From assembly GCF_014108865.1 (NCBI RefSeq), contig NZ_CP053928.1, forward strand, positions 558,001 through 622,000: a DNA stretch of 64,000 bases, written 5' to 3'. Positions within the stretch are counted from its first letter, which is position 1, and the number at the start of each line of letters is the position of its first letter. Below the pieces are notes generated by a model. That model had not been told where the DNA came from. It saw only the letters and a list, made by a program, of their open reading frames with translations, and did not search any database. Shown in pieces: positions 8,578 to 15,755 of this stretch. The stretch is from Nocardioides sp. WS12 (lineage in GTDB: Bacteria > Actinomycetota > Actinomycetes > Propionibacteriales > Nocardioidaceae). The position numbers and the translations under genes were made by a program.

Positions 8578-10575
8578 GTGAGCACCCTTCATGCAGAGGT
8601 CTCGGGCCGAGCGTGGGACTTCGATGGACAGCGCCCCGTGACGATCGGTCGCGACCCCGGCTGCGACATCGTCCTCAGCGGACCGTCCGTTTCCCGCCAA
8701 CACGCGCAGTTGAGGTACGACGGCTCCGGCTGGTCGCTCGTCGACAGCGGGTCCAGCAGCGGCACCTGGCAGGGCGCCGTGCGCGTCACCGAGGTCCGCG
8801 TCAACGGTCGTACGGCGATCCGCTTCGGCTCCAGCGACGGTGAGGAACTGGTGCTCACCCCGGCGGCCCCGGCCCAGCGCCCGGCCGCCCCCGTCGACGT
8901 CGCCGGCATCCCGCCGGGCCTCGCCCAGACGGTGCTCCCCGGCGTGGGTCCGCTGGGGCCGAACTACGTCGGCGGCTCCGGCGTGCTCGTGCGTACGGCG
9001 ACCGGCCCGCTGCGCTTCCCGCCGGGCAGCGTCGTACGGATCGGTCGCGACCCCGCGAACGAAGTCACCGTCGACGACCCGTCGGTCTCCCGGCTGCACG
9101 GTGTGATCGAGGGCCGCCCCGACGGCTGGTGGTACGTCGACCGGTCGACCGCCGGGACGTACCTGGAGGAGGACCGGGTCGCCCAGCGCAAGCTCACCGA
9201 TCCGACGACGCTGATGCTCGGCCACCCCACTGCGGGCGCCGAGGTCGAGGTGATCCCGATCGTGGAGGCCGGCAAGGCCCAGAAGTCGATCGCGAAGAAG
9301 AAGCGCAAGCGGACCGCTGCCCTGGTCGGCGGCATCGTCGCTGCGCTGGTTCTCGTCGGCGGAGGCGTCACGGCTGCGGTCCTGCTCGGTGGCGGCGACG
9401 AGTCGTCGAACGCGCGTGAACCCGGCGGTTCCGACGACGGGCTGACGACCGCCGAACTCGACCGCGCCAAGCTCGCCAGCGTGTTGATCATCGCCGTCGA
9501 CGAGAGCGGTGAGCCGATGTACACCGGCTCCGGCACGATCATCAGCGACGACGGCCTGATCCTGACGAACGCGCACGTGGGCAAGCCCAGTGCGCCGGGC
9601 CAGCAGCCGCCGGCCGACGACCCGGCTGCGTTGCGGATCGCGCTCACCTCCATGAACGATGACGTGCCCGTCGCGGCGTCGTACACGGCCGAACCGATCG
9701 TCGCTGACGGCGTCCTCGACCTCGCGATCCTCAAGATCACCGCTGATGCCGAGGGCAAGGAGATCAAGGGTGACCTCGACCTGCCCGAGCCGGTGGAGCT
9801 CGGGAACAGCGACGACTTGCGCACCGGTGACGAGATCACGGCACTCGGCTTCCCCGCGGTCGCGCACGTGGCGTCCGACGACGGCATCGAGAGCGGCCTC
9901 ACCGTCACGCGCGGAGTCGTGTCGACCTTCCTGACCGAGACCGCGGTCGACAGTCCGCGGGCGTGGATCGACAGCGACATCCGGATCGGGTCCGGCAACT
10001 CCGGCGGCGCCTCGATCAACCTCGACGGCGAGCTCGTCGGCATCAACAGTGCGGTCGTGACCGAGGCGTCGGTCGGCGAGTCCGGTGCCGGTGGCGCGTT
10101 CACCGGCGGCTCGGCGCGGATCCGGCCCGTCAATCTGACCAAGGAGATCGTCGAGATCGCGAAGAAGGGCGGCGACCCTGACTACGTGTCGCCGTACCTC
10201 GACGACGTACCGGAGCCGCCGGCCGACCCGATGGGTCAGGCGAGCGCGGGTGGCGCCGGTTGGTCGCTCGACGGGGAGAGCGAGTGCTCGGAGCCGAGCA
10301 CGCTGGATGACCCGCAGACGCTGGCGGGCGTGACGCTGCCCGCGACGCTCTTCGCGCACTTCGCGGTGCGGGGGCTCGCCGACGGCACCGAGTTCACGCT
10401 CGAGCTGCGCAATCCCGACGGAGACGTGCTCGGATCGTCCGAGGGTGAATGGACGCTCGGGTCCGACCAGGTGTGCGCGACGGTCAGCCTGGACCTGCCC
10501 GCAGACCTCGAAGGAGCCAACGCAGTCCTGGTCATCGGCGACGTCGAGATCCAGAACCCGGTGCTGTTCGAGTAG
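8578..10575 (+). CDS. dual FHA-domain, membrane-anchored trypsin-like serine protease
   Basis: The 665-residue product starts with GTG. Two forkhead-associated domains come first (about residues 8-95 with IGRDPGCDIVLSGPSVSR, and 150-240 with IGRDPANEVTVDDPSVSR). A basic stretch and one transmembrane helix follow (VGGIVAALVLVGGGVTAAVL, about 265-287). The extracytoplasmic part is a HtrA/trypsin-like domain with a full triad: His333 in LTNAHV, Asp381 in LDLAILKI, Ser475 in SGNSGG. FHA domains bind phosphothreonine, so the cytoplasmic part may receive a Ser/Thr-kinase signal and control the external protease. The last 100 residues are a separate beta-rich domain. Confidence 0.8.
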   Translation: MSTLHAEVSGRAWDFDGQRPVTIGRDPGCDIVLSGPSVSRQHAQLRYDGSGWSLVDSGSSSGTWQGAVRVTEVRVNGRTAIRFGSSDGEELVLTPAAPAQRPAAPVDVAGIPPGLAQTVLPGVGPLGPNYVGGSGVLVRTATGPLRFPPGSVVRIGRDPANEVTVDDPSVSRLHGVIEGRPDGWWYVDRSTAGTYLEEDRVAQRKLTDPTTLMLGHPTAGAEVEVIPIVEAGKAQKSIAKKKRKRTAALVGGIVAALVLVGGGVTAAVLLGGGDESSNAREPGGSDDGLTTAELDRAKLASVLIIAVDESGEPMYTGSGTIISDDGLILTNAHVGKPSAPGQQPPADDPAALRIALTSMNDDVPVAASYTAEPIVADGVLDLAILKITADAEGKEIKGDLDLPEPVELGNSDDLRTGDEITALGFPAVAHVASDDGIESGLTVTRGVVSTFLTETAVDSPRAWIDSDIRIGSGNSGGASINLDGELVGINSAVVTEASVGESGAGGAFTGGSARIRPVNLTKEIVEIAKKGGDPDYVSPYLDDVPEPPADPMGQASAGGAGWSLDGESECSEPSTLDDPQTLAGVTLPATLFAHFAVRGLADGTEFTLELRNPDGDVLGSSEGEWTLGSDQVCATVSLDLPADLEGANAVLVIGDVEIQNPVLFE

Positions 10576-10761
10576 CGACTCTCGTTGCCGGATTGGCTGG
10601 ATTGGCTCGATTGGGAGGCACGCGTCCTGCGCTGTTAACCTCTCCTGTCCGGTGCCGCAAGGCGCCGTACCCACCGAACCGGGCAGATCCGGATCGGTGT
10701 GCAGAGCCCTCCTGCCACGGAAAGTCCGCGGCCGCCAAGTCCAGAGGAGGTGGAGACCGCT

Positions 10762-11049
10762 TTGCGTAACTATGAAGTCGTGGTCATCCTCGACCCGAGC
10801 CTCGATGAGCGTACGGTTCAGCCGTCGCTCGACAAGTACCTCAACGTCATTCGTAATGACGGAGGAACCGTCGACAACGTCGACATCTGGGGCAAGCGCC
10901 GTCTTGCCTACGAGATCAAGAAGAATGCCGAAGGCATCTACGCGATCATCAAGCTGACCGCAGAGCCGGCGACCGTCGACGAGTTCGACCGTCAGCTCGG
11001 CCTCAACGAGGTCATCCTGCGGACCAAGGTCATTCGACCCACCATCTGA
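10762..11049 (+). CDS. rpsF: 30S ribosomal protein S6
   Basis: The 95-residue protein matches S6 throughout ([37 protein letters not shown]). It binds the central domain of 16S rRNA together with S18. The TTG at 10762 is taken as the start because AGGAGG lies about 12 bases upstream; the in-frame GTG at 10750 sits on top of that Shine-Dalgarno sequence. It leads the conserved rpsF-ssb-rpsR-rplI cluster. Confidence 0.93.
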   Translation: MRNYEVVVILDPSLDERTVQPSLDKYLNVIRNDGGTVDNVDIWGKRRLAYEIKKNAEGIYAIIKLTAEPATVDEFDRQLGLNEVILRTKVIRPTI

Positions 11050-11170
11050 GGATCCCCGTCGCCTGTGGACGACCGCTACTCAATGTCGGCCCCACAGGCA
11101 ACGATGGGGGCCATCACCCGGGTCTGACCCGGGTTGGCCACTCGAACCCACCCTCACCCAGGAGAGCACC

Positions 11171-11749
11171 ATGGCTGGCGACACCATCATCACCGTAATC
11201 GGCAACCTGACCGACGACCCGGAGCTGCGTTTCACGCCCTCCGGCGCCGCGGTTGCCAACTTCACGGTGGCGTCGACCCCTCGCATCTTCAAGCGCGAGA
11301 GCAACGCCTGGGAGGACGGGGAAACCCTCTTCCTGCGGTGCTCGATCTGGCGGCAGGCGGCGGAGAACGTCGCCGAGTCCCTCCAGAAGGGCATGAAGGT
11401 CATCGCTCAGGGCCGACTCGTCTCCCGCTCTTACGAAACGCGTGAGGGCGAGAAGCGCACGGTCAACGAGCTTCAGGTCGAGGAAATCGGCCCGTCGCTC
11501 ACGTTCGCCACGGCCAAGGTCACCCGTGCTGCCCGCTCCGGCGGCGGCCAGGGTGCCGGCGGTCAGGGCGGCGGCTACGGCGGTGGCCAGGGTGGCGGCA
11601 ACCAGGGTGGCGGCCGTCCGGCCGGCAATGACCCGTGGGGCAACGGTGGCGGTGCTTCGGCGCCGTCCGGTGGCAACGCGGGTGGCGGGGCGCCGGCTGG
11701 CGACCCGTGGGCCGCACCGGGTGTCTCGGCCGACGAGCCCCCTTTCTAA
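11171..11749 (+). CDS. ssb: single-stranded DNA-binding protein
   Basis: The 192-residue protein has an OB fold in residues 1-115 ([37 protein letters not shown]). A Gly/Gln-rich disordered linker follows, and then the acidic protein-interaction tip ending DEPPF. It coats single-stranded DNA and recruits replication and repair partners. A good Shine-Dalgarno sequence (CAGGAGAG) precedes the ATG. Placement between rpsF and rpsR is the classical arrangement and fits a housekeeping rather than plasmid-type SSB. Confidence 0.95.
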   Translation: MAGDTIITVIGNLTDDPELRFTPSGAAVANFTVASTPRIFKRESNAWEDGETLFLRCSIWRQAAENVAESLQKGMKVIAQGRLVSRSYETREGEKRTVNELQVEEIGPSLTFATAKVTRAARSGGGQGAGGQGGGYGGGQGGGNQGGGRPAGNDPWGNGGGASAPSGGNAGGGAPAGDPWAAPGVSADEPPF

Positions 11750-11825
11750 GCAACAACACATCAACCATTCCGGCCAAGCCGCCTGACCAGGCAGCCGCGG
11801 CCGGGCTCTGAGGAGGAGCACCACA

Positions 11826-12062
11826 ATGGCGAAGGCAGTCGTCCGCAAGCCCAAGAAAAAGGTTTGCCAGTTTTGCAAGGAGAAGGCGACCGGTGTCGAC
11901 TACAAGGACACCGGCCTCCTGAAGAAGTTCATCTCCGACCGCGGCAAGATCCGCGCCCGTCGGGTGACCGGCAACTGCGTCCAGCACCAGCGGGACGTCG
12001 CCATCGCGGTGAAGAACGCCCGCGAGGTCGCACTGTTGCCCTACACCTCCGCCGGCCGCTGA
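11826..12062 (+). CDS. rpsR: 30S ribosomal protein S18 (zinc-type, Cys-containing)
   Basis: The 78-residue protein has the S18 core [19 protein letters not shown] and ends LLPYTSAGR. It keeps a CQFC pair near the N-terminus and a further Cys (TGNCVQHQ), so it is the zinc-binding (C+) form. Actinobacteria often also carry a zinc-free paralogue elsewhere, which is not in this window. Strong Shine-Dalgarno GAGGAG lies before the ATG. Confidence 0.95.
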   Translation: MAKAVVRKPKKKVCQFCKEKATGVDYKDTGLLKKFISDRGKIRARRVTGNCVQHQRDVAIAVKNAREVALLPYTSAGR

Positions 12063-12090
12063 TCAGCGACGCTGAGAAAAGGAGACTGAC

Positions 12091-12537
12091 ATGAAGATCA
12101 TCCTGACCCAGGAAGTCGACGGCCTCGGTGCCGCTGGCGACGTGGTCGAGGTCAAGGACGGCTACGGCCGTAACTACCTCCTCCCGCGCGGCTTCGGTAT
12201 TCGTTGGACCCGTGGCGCGCAGGCGCAGGCCGACTCCATCAAGCAGGCCCGGGCCGCTCGCGCGGTTCGTGACGAGGCGCACGCCGCCGAGATCAAGGCC
12301 AAGCTCGAGGGCAAGCCGGTCGACGTCAAGGTGAAGGCCGGCCAGGGCGGCCGGCTGTTCGGCGCGGTCACCGCTGCCGACATCGCCGCCGCGCTCGGCG
12401 AAGCTGCCGGCGAGGCGATCGACAAGCGCACCATCGTGCTCGGCAACCCGATCAAGGCGCTGGGCAACCACGCCGTGTCGGTGAAGCTGCACGACGACGT
12501 GACCGTCGCGGTCGCGCTCAACGTGATCCCTGGCTGA
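12091..12537 (+). CDS. rplI: 50S ribosomal protein L9
   Basis: The 148-residue protein carries the L9 N-terminal RNA-binding domain ([20 protein letters not shown], then [12 protein letters not shown]), the long connecting helix, and the C-terminal domain ([17 protein letters not shown]). It is preceded by AAAAGGAG and lies 28 bases after rpsR, so it is the end of the ribosomal operon; a strong terminator follows directly. Confidence 0.95.
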   Translation: MKIILTQEVDGLGAAGDVVEVKDGYGRNYLLPRGFGIRWTRGAQAQADSIKQARAARAVRDEAHAAEIKAKLEGKPVDVKVKAGQGGRLFGAVTAADIAAALGEAAGEAIDKRTIVLGNPIKALGNHAVSVKLHDDVTVAVALNVIPG

Positions 12538-12554
12538 TTCGAAGCAAGCACCTT

Positions 12555-12596
12555 CCGCGTGGCCGGTCCCTCTGGGGCCGGCCACGCGGCGTTTTT
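12555..12596 (+). terminator. Rho-independent terminator of the rpsF-rplI operon
   Basis: A perfect 12-bp stem (12555-12566 with 12578-12589) with an 11-nt loop is followed by CGTTTTT, 17 bases after the rplI stop. This is the clearest intrinsic terminator in the window. Confidence 0.9.
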
Positions 12597-12711
12597 CGGG
12601 CCGAGCGCGTCTTCGTCGCTGCTGCGGGCAGCAAGCTGCCGACGGCGCCTCCCGCCGCGCTGCCGGCCGGGCCGCTAGTTTTGGGGGACTTCCCCCACCC
12701 CAGGAGTTCCT

Positions 12712-13362
12712 GTGCGCGTACGACGGCTCTGGCCCGCTGCCTTCCTGCTTCTCGTTCCGGTGCTGACCGGCTGCAGTGAGGACGGAGGCATCGACGGATC
12801 GGGCTTCTCGACGCCCACGGACACCCCGAGCACCCCGGACGTGTCCGAAACGGCCACGACTCCGACCGAGACGACGACCGCTCCGGCCGAGACCACCTCG
12901 GCCGCACCGGCCGGACTGCCGGCGGCGTGCGATGTGGTCACCTCCGATGACGTCGCGAGGGCCTTTGGTGTCTCCTTCGGGTCGGGTGTGGCCGGCGGCG
13001 GCTCCCACGGCGAGGGCGCGTTCGTCTGGGAGAGCGACAACTGCTCCTTCGTGGCCACCGACCTGGTTCAGGTGACGGTCGCGGTCAGCGGTCCCGATGA
13101 CTTCACTGAGGGCGGCTTCGGTTGCCCGCAGCCGAGCGAGAGCTCGGCCATCCTCGAGCCGGCCGATGACGTCGCCGGCGCCACCGATGGCTGGTGGAAG
13201 GTCAGCGACGCCCCGCCGTTGGCGGCAACGCTGCGCGCCTGCTCCTCGACGGCACTGGTCGCGGTCGAACTGGAGTACGAGGACGGCGTCGACTACGAGG
13301 GTGACCCGCGCAGTCAGTCGATCGCCCTTGCCGAGTTGGTGCTCGCGGCGCTGCAGGGCTGA
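12712..13362 (+). CDS. secreted lipoprotein, DUF3558-like
   Basis: The 216-residue product starts with GTG. It has a lipoprotein signal (WPAAFLLLVPVLTGCS; lipobox LTGC with Cys near residue 22), then a Thr/Pro-rich spacer of about 40 residues, then a globular domain that opens with ACDVVTSDDVARAFG. That opening and the paired cysteines resemble the actinobacterial DUF3558 lipoproteins of unknown function. It stands alone between the ribosomal operon and a convergent membrane-protein gene. Confidence 0.65.
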   Translation: MRVRRLWPAAFLLLVPVLTGCSEDGGIDGSGFSTPTDTPSTPDVSETATTPTETTTAPAETTSAAPAGLPAACDVVTSDDVARAFGVSFGSGVAGGGSHGEGAFVWESDNCSFVATDLVQVTVAVSGPDDFTEGGFGCPQPSESSAILEPADDVAGATDGWWKVSDAPPLAATLRACSSTALVAVELEYEDGVDYEGDPRSQSIALAELVLAALQG

Positions 13363-13365
13363 TCG

Positions 13366-13926
13366 TCAGGTCGCCTCGGCATCCTCGACCTCTGCCTCCG
13401 GTTCCGGGCCACCTGCCCAGACGGCCGGGCCGTAGACCAGGCACAGGAGCATGACGAGGAGCACCCCGGCGAGCCCGACGGTGCCGACGCCGTAGAGCCA
13501 GTCCCAGTCGGCGCCGTCGTACAACACGGTGGCGACGAGGGCGATCAGGATGCCGGCCTCGGCGACCGTCCACCACCAACCCCCGCGGGCCTTTCCGGCG
13601 CTGGCCTGCCGGGTCATGGCGTGGCAGAGCGCGGCCTGGAAGCCGAGTGCGGGCAGTGAGGCTGCCCAGATGACGGCGGCGTCGGCGTCCTCGAGCCAGG
13701 CGCGGGCGTCCGCGGCGCTGAGCACGATGGAGAGCACGAAGGCGAGGACGACGAGGTACCAGAGCGTCAGGCGCAGCGGGATCTCCGGCCGCGCCCGCGC
13801 GAGCTTGATCCAGCCGATCAGGACGAAGGCGTTGCCGAGCACTTCGGAGTAGTCGTAGCGGTCGGGAGGCGCCTTGGTGAAGACAACGAGCGCGAGCCCG
13901 GCGGCGATCCAGTAGAGCGGCTTCAT
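13366..13926 (-). CDS. integral membrane protein, unknown
   Basis: The 186-residue product has about five hydrophobic segments (starting LYWIAAGLALVVF, later LTLWYLVVLAFVLSIVL) and a short acidic C-terminal tail. No family was recognised. Its ATG overlaps the stop of the upstream MATE gene by 4 bases (ATGA), so its translation is coupled to the transporter and it may be an accessory subunit, though this is only inference from position. Confidence 0.7.
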   Translation of the reverse strand: MKPLYWIAAGLALVVFTKAPPDRYDYSEVLGNAFVLIGWIKLARARPEIPLRLTLWYLVVLAFVLSIVLSAADARAWLEDADAAVIWAASLPALGFQAALCHAMTRQASAGKARGGWWWTVAEAGILIALVATVLYDGADWDWLYGVGTVGLAGVLLVMLLCLVYGPAVWAGGPEPEAEVEDAEAT

Positions 13927-15290
13927 CGCACTCCGGCGCCGGTGATCAGCCAGCGGTCGCCCGCGGCGCGGTGCAGCAGGGTGGCGAGGCGGCCGCCCAT
14001 GAAGAGCGCACCGAACACCACCCACAGCCAGGGCAGCCCGGCCCCCAGTCCACTCGTCAGCAGCACGACGGGAGCGTAGCCGCAGAGCACGATGAGTCCG
14101 GCGACCGCCAGATAGCGGCCGTCGCCGGCGCCGATCAGGACCCCGTCGAGGACGAACACGACGCCCGCGATCGGTTGCGCTGCGGCGGCCACGAGCAACA
14201 CAGGGACGAGCGCGTCGCGCACCCCCTGGTCGGGGGTGAACAGCGCTCCGAGCCAGGGGCTCGAGGCGGCGAGGAGGACGCCGGTGACCACGCCGCTCAC
14301 GACGCCCCAGCCCACCATGCGGTTCGTCACCGCGCGGGCGGCAGCCACGTCGCCCGCGCCCAGGTGGCGGCCGGTGATGGCTTGCGCTGCGATGGCGATG
14401 GCGTCGAGCACGAACGCGAGGAAGCCCCACAGGGTCAGGGCCAACTGGTGGGTGGCGATGGGGACCGCGTCGTCGCCGGCCGAGCCGGCCGCCAGCACCA
14501 CGGCGTAGGTGGTGACGAGCAGCGAGGCGCGCAGGGTCAGGGTCCGCACCAGCAGGGGTACGCCGGCCCGGGCTGCCGCGCGGACCCCGGGCAGGTCGGG
14601 GCGCAAGTCGGCGTCCTCCCGTCGCGCGGCACGGACCACGACGAGCACCAGCGCCACGGCCATGCCGACCTGGGCGATCACCGACCCGAGTGCCGAACCG
14701 GCGATCTCCAGGCGCGGGACCGGGCCGGCGCCGTACACGAGGAGGATGTTGAGGGCGATGTTGGCGAGGTTGCCGACGATGGCGACGACCAGCGGGGTCC
14801 GGGTGTCCTGCAGGCCGCGGAGCACCCCGGTCGTGGCGAGCACGAGGAGCAGCGGTGTGATGCCGCCTGCGGCGATCCGGAGGTACGTCGTCGCGGGGTC
14901 GTTGACGGCGTCGGACGCGCCGAACAGGCCGACGAGCGGACCGGCCAGCAAGGTGGTCGCGAGCGTGACCGGGATGCCGATGGCGACGGCGAGCCAGAGA
15001 CCGTCGATGCCCTGGGCGAGCGCCGCGCGCCGGTGTCCGGCACCGAGTTGGCGCGCGACGCTGGCGGTCGTGCCGTACGCGAGGAACACGCAGAGTCCGA
15101 CGATGGTGGCCAGCACCGTTCCGGCGATGCCGAGGCCGGCGAGTTCGCGGGTGCCGAGGTGTCCGACGACGGCGGCGTCGCCGAGCAGGAAGAGTGGCTC
15201 GGCCACCAGGGCCAGGAATGCGGGGACCGCCAGGCGGGCGATTTCCCGGTCGAGCAGGCGGTGTTCGGGACGCCGGACGAGGCGGTTCAC
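13923..15290 (-). CDS. MATE-family multidrug/cation antiporter
   Basis: The 455-residue product has twelve predicted membrane helices and the MATE pattern: AVPAFLALVAEPLFLLGDAAVVGHLG near the N-terminus, then GFLAFVLDAIAIAAQAITGRHLGAG opening the second half. These proteins (DinF/NorM group) export drugs or metabolites in exchange for H+ or Na+. The GTG at 15290 places the first helix at the usual position; the frame is open further upstream but without family features. It is first in a coupled pair with a small membrane protein. Confidence 0.85.
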   Translation of the reverse strand: MNRLVRRPEHRLLDREIARLAVPAFLALVAEPLFLLGDAAVVGHLGTRELAGLGIAGTVLATIVGLCVFLAYGTTASVARQLGAGHRRAALAQGIDGLWLAVAIGIPVTLATTLLAGPLVGLFGASDAVNDPATTYLRIAAGGITPLLLVLATTGVLRGLQDTRTPLVVAIVGNLANIALNILLVYGAGPVPRLEIAGSALGSVIAQVGMAVALVLVVVRAARREDADLRPDLPGVRAAARAGVPLLVRTLTLRASLLVTTYAVVLAAGSAGDDAVPIATHQLALTLWGFLAFVLDAIAIAAQAITGRHLGAGDVAAARAVTNRMVGWGVVSGVVTGVLLAASSPWLGALFTPDQGVRDALVPVLLVAAAAQPIAGVVFVLDGVLIGAGDGRYLAVAGLIVLCGYAPVVLLTSGLGAGLPWLWVVFGALFMGGRLATLLHRAAGDRWLITGAGVR

Positions 15291-15299
15291 GGGCGCGCT

Positions 15300-15755
15300 G
15301 CCGCGACCGGTGGATAACTTGGGCGCACTTGTGGATAGGCGCTCGTGGTTCCGGTGGGACGGAGGTGCGCCAAGGGGGACCCCCGGTGACGCCTGTATGT
15401 CGGCAACGTGAACAGGATCACACCGAACTTTTTCTTCATCCACAGGCTTGGGAGAACGTTTGCGCAGGTCAGCGGCCACTTTGCCCTCTGCATGCCCTCT
15501 CCCTCCACAGGTTCCTCCCCAGCCCGTGCACACCATCCACGCGTGTCGTCCACGGGCGGTCGCAGGTTATCCCCAGCCCCTGTGTACGGGCCGCTTTCGC
15601 GCGACGGCTACTGACCCGTAGGTTGCCAGTCCGGGTGCACGACGCCCCTCCCGGGGTAGGGCGCGTGGCTCCCCCTTTGTGTCGGGGCCAGTCCGTACCG
15701 TGTTGGCTAGTTCGCTCGATCAAACTGCAGGGCAACGACAGAGGGAGAGGGCACC
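15300..15755. promoter_or_regulatory. intergenic region with clustered near-consensus DnaA boxes
   Basis: This gap between the divergent MATE and dnaB genes holds no convincing gene. Four 9-mers differ by one base from TTATCCACA on one strand or the other: 15309-15317 (reverse), 15330-15338 (reverse), 15436-15444 and 15567-15575. Several looser CCACA-containing copies lie between. The dnaB promoter must also lie here; GAGGGAGAGG ahead of the GTG at 15756 is a suitable ribosome-binding site. Confidence 0.5.

Noticed and set aside
15300..15755. DnaA-box cluster considered as the chromosomal origin
   Set aside because: No dnaA or dnaN in the window and no obvious AT-rich unwinding element; listed instead as a regulatory region worth checking.
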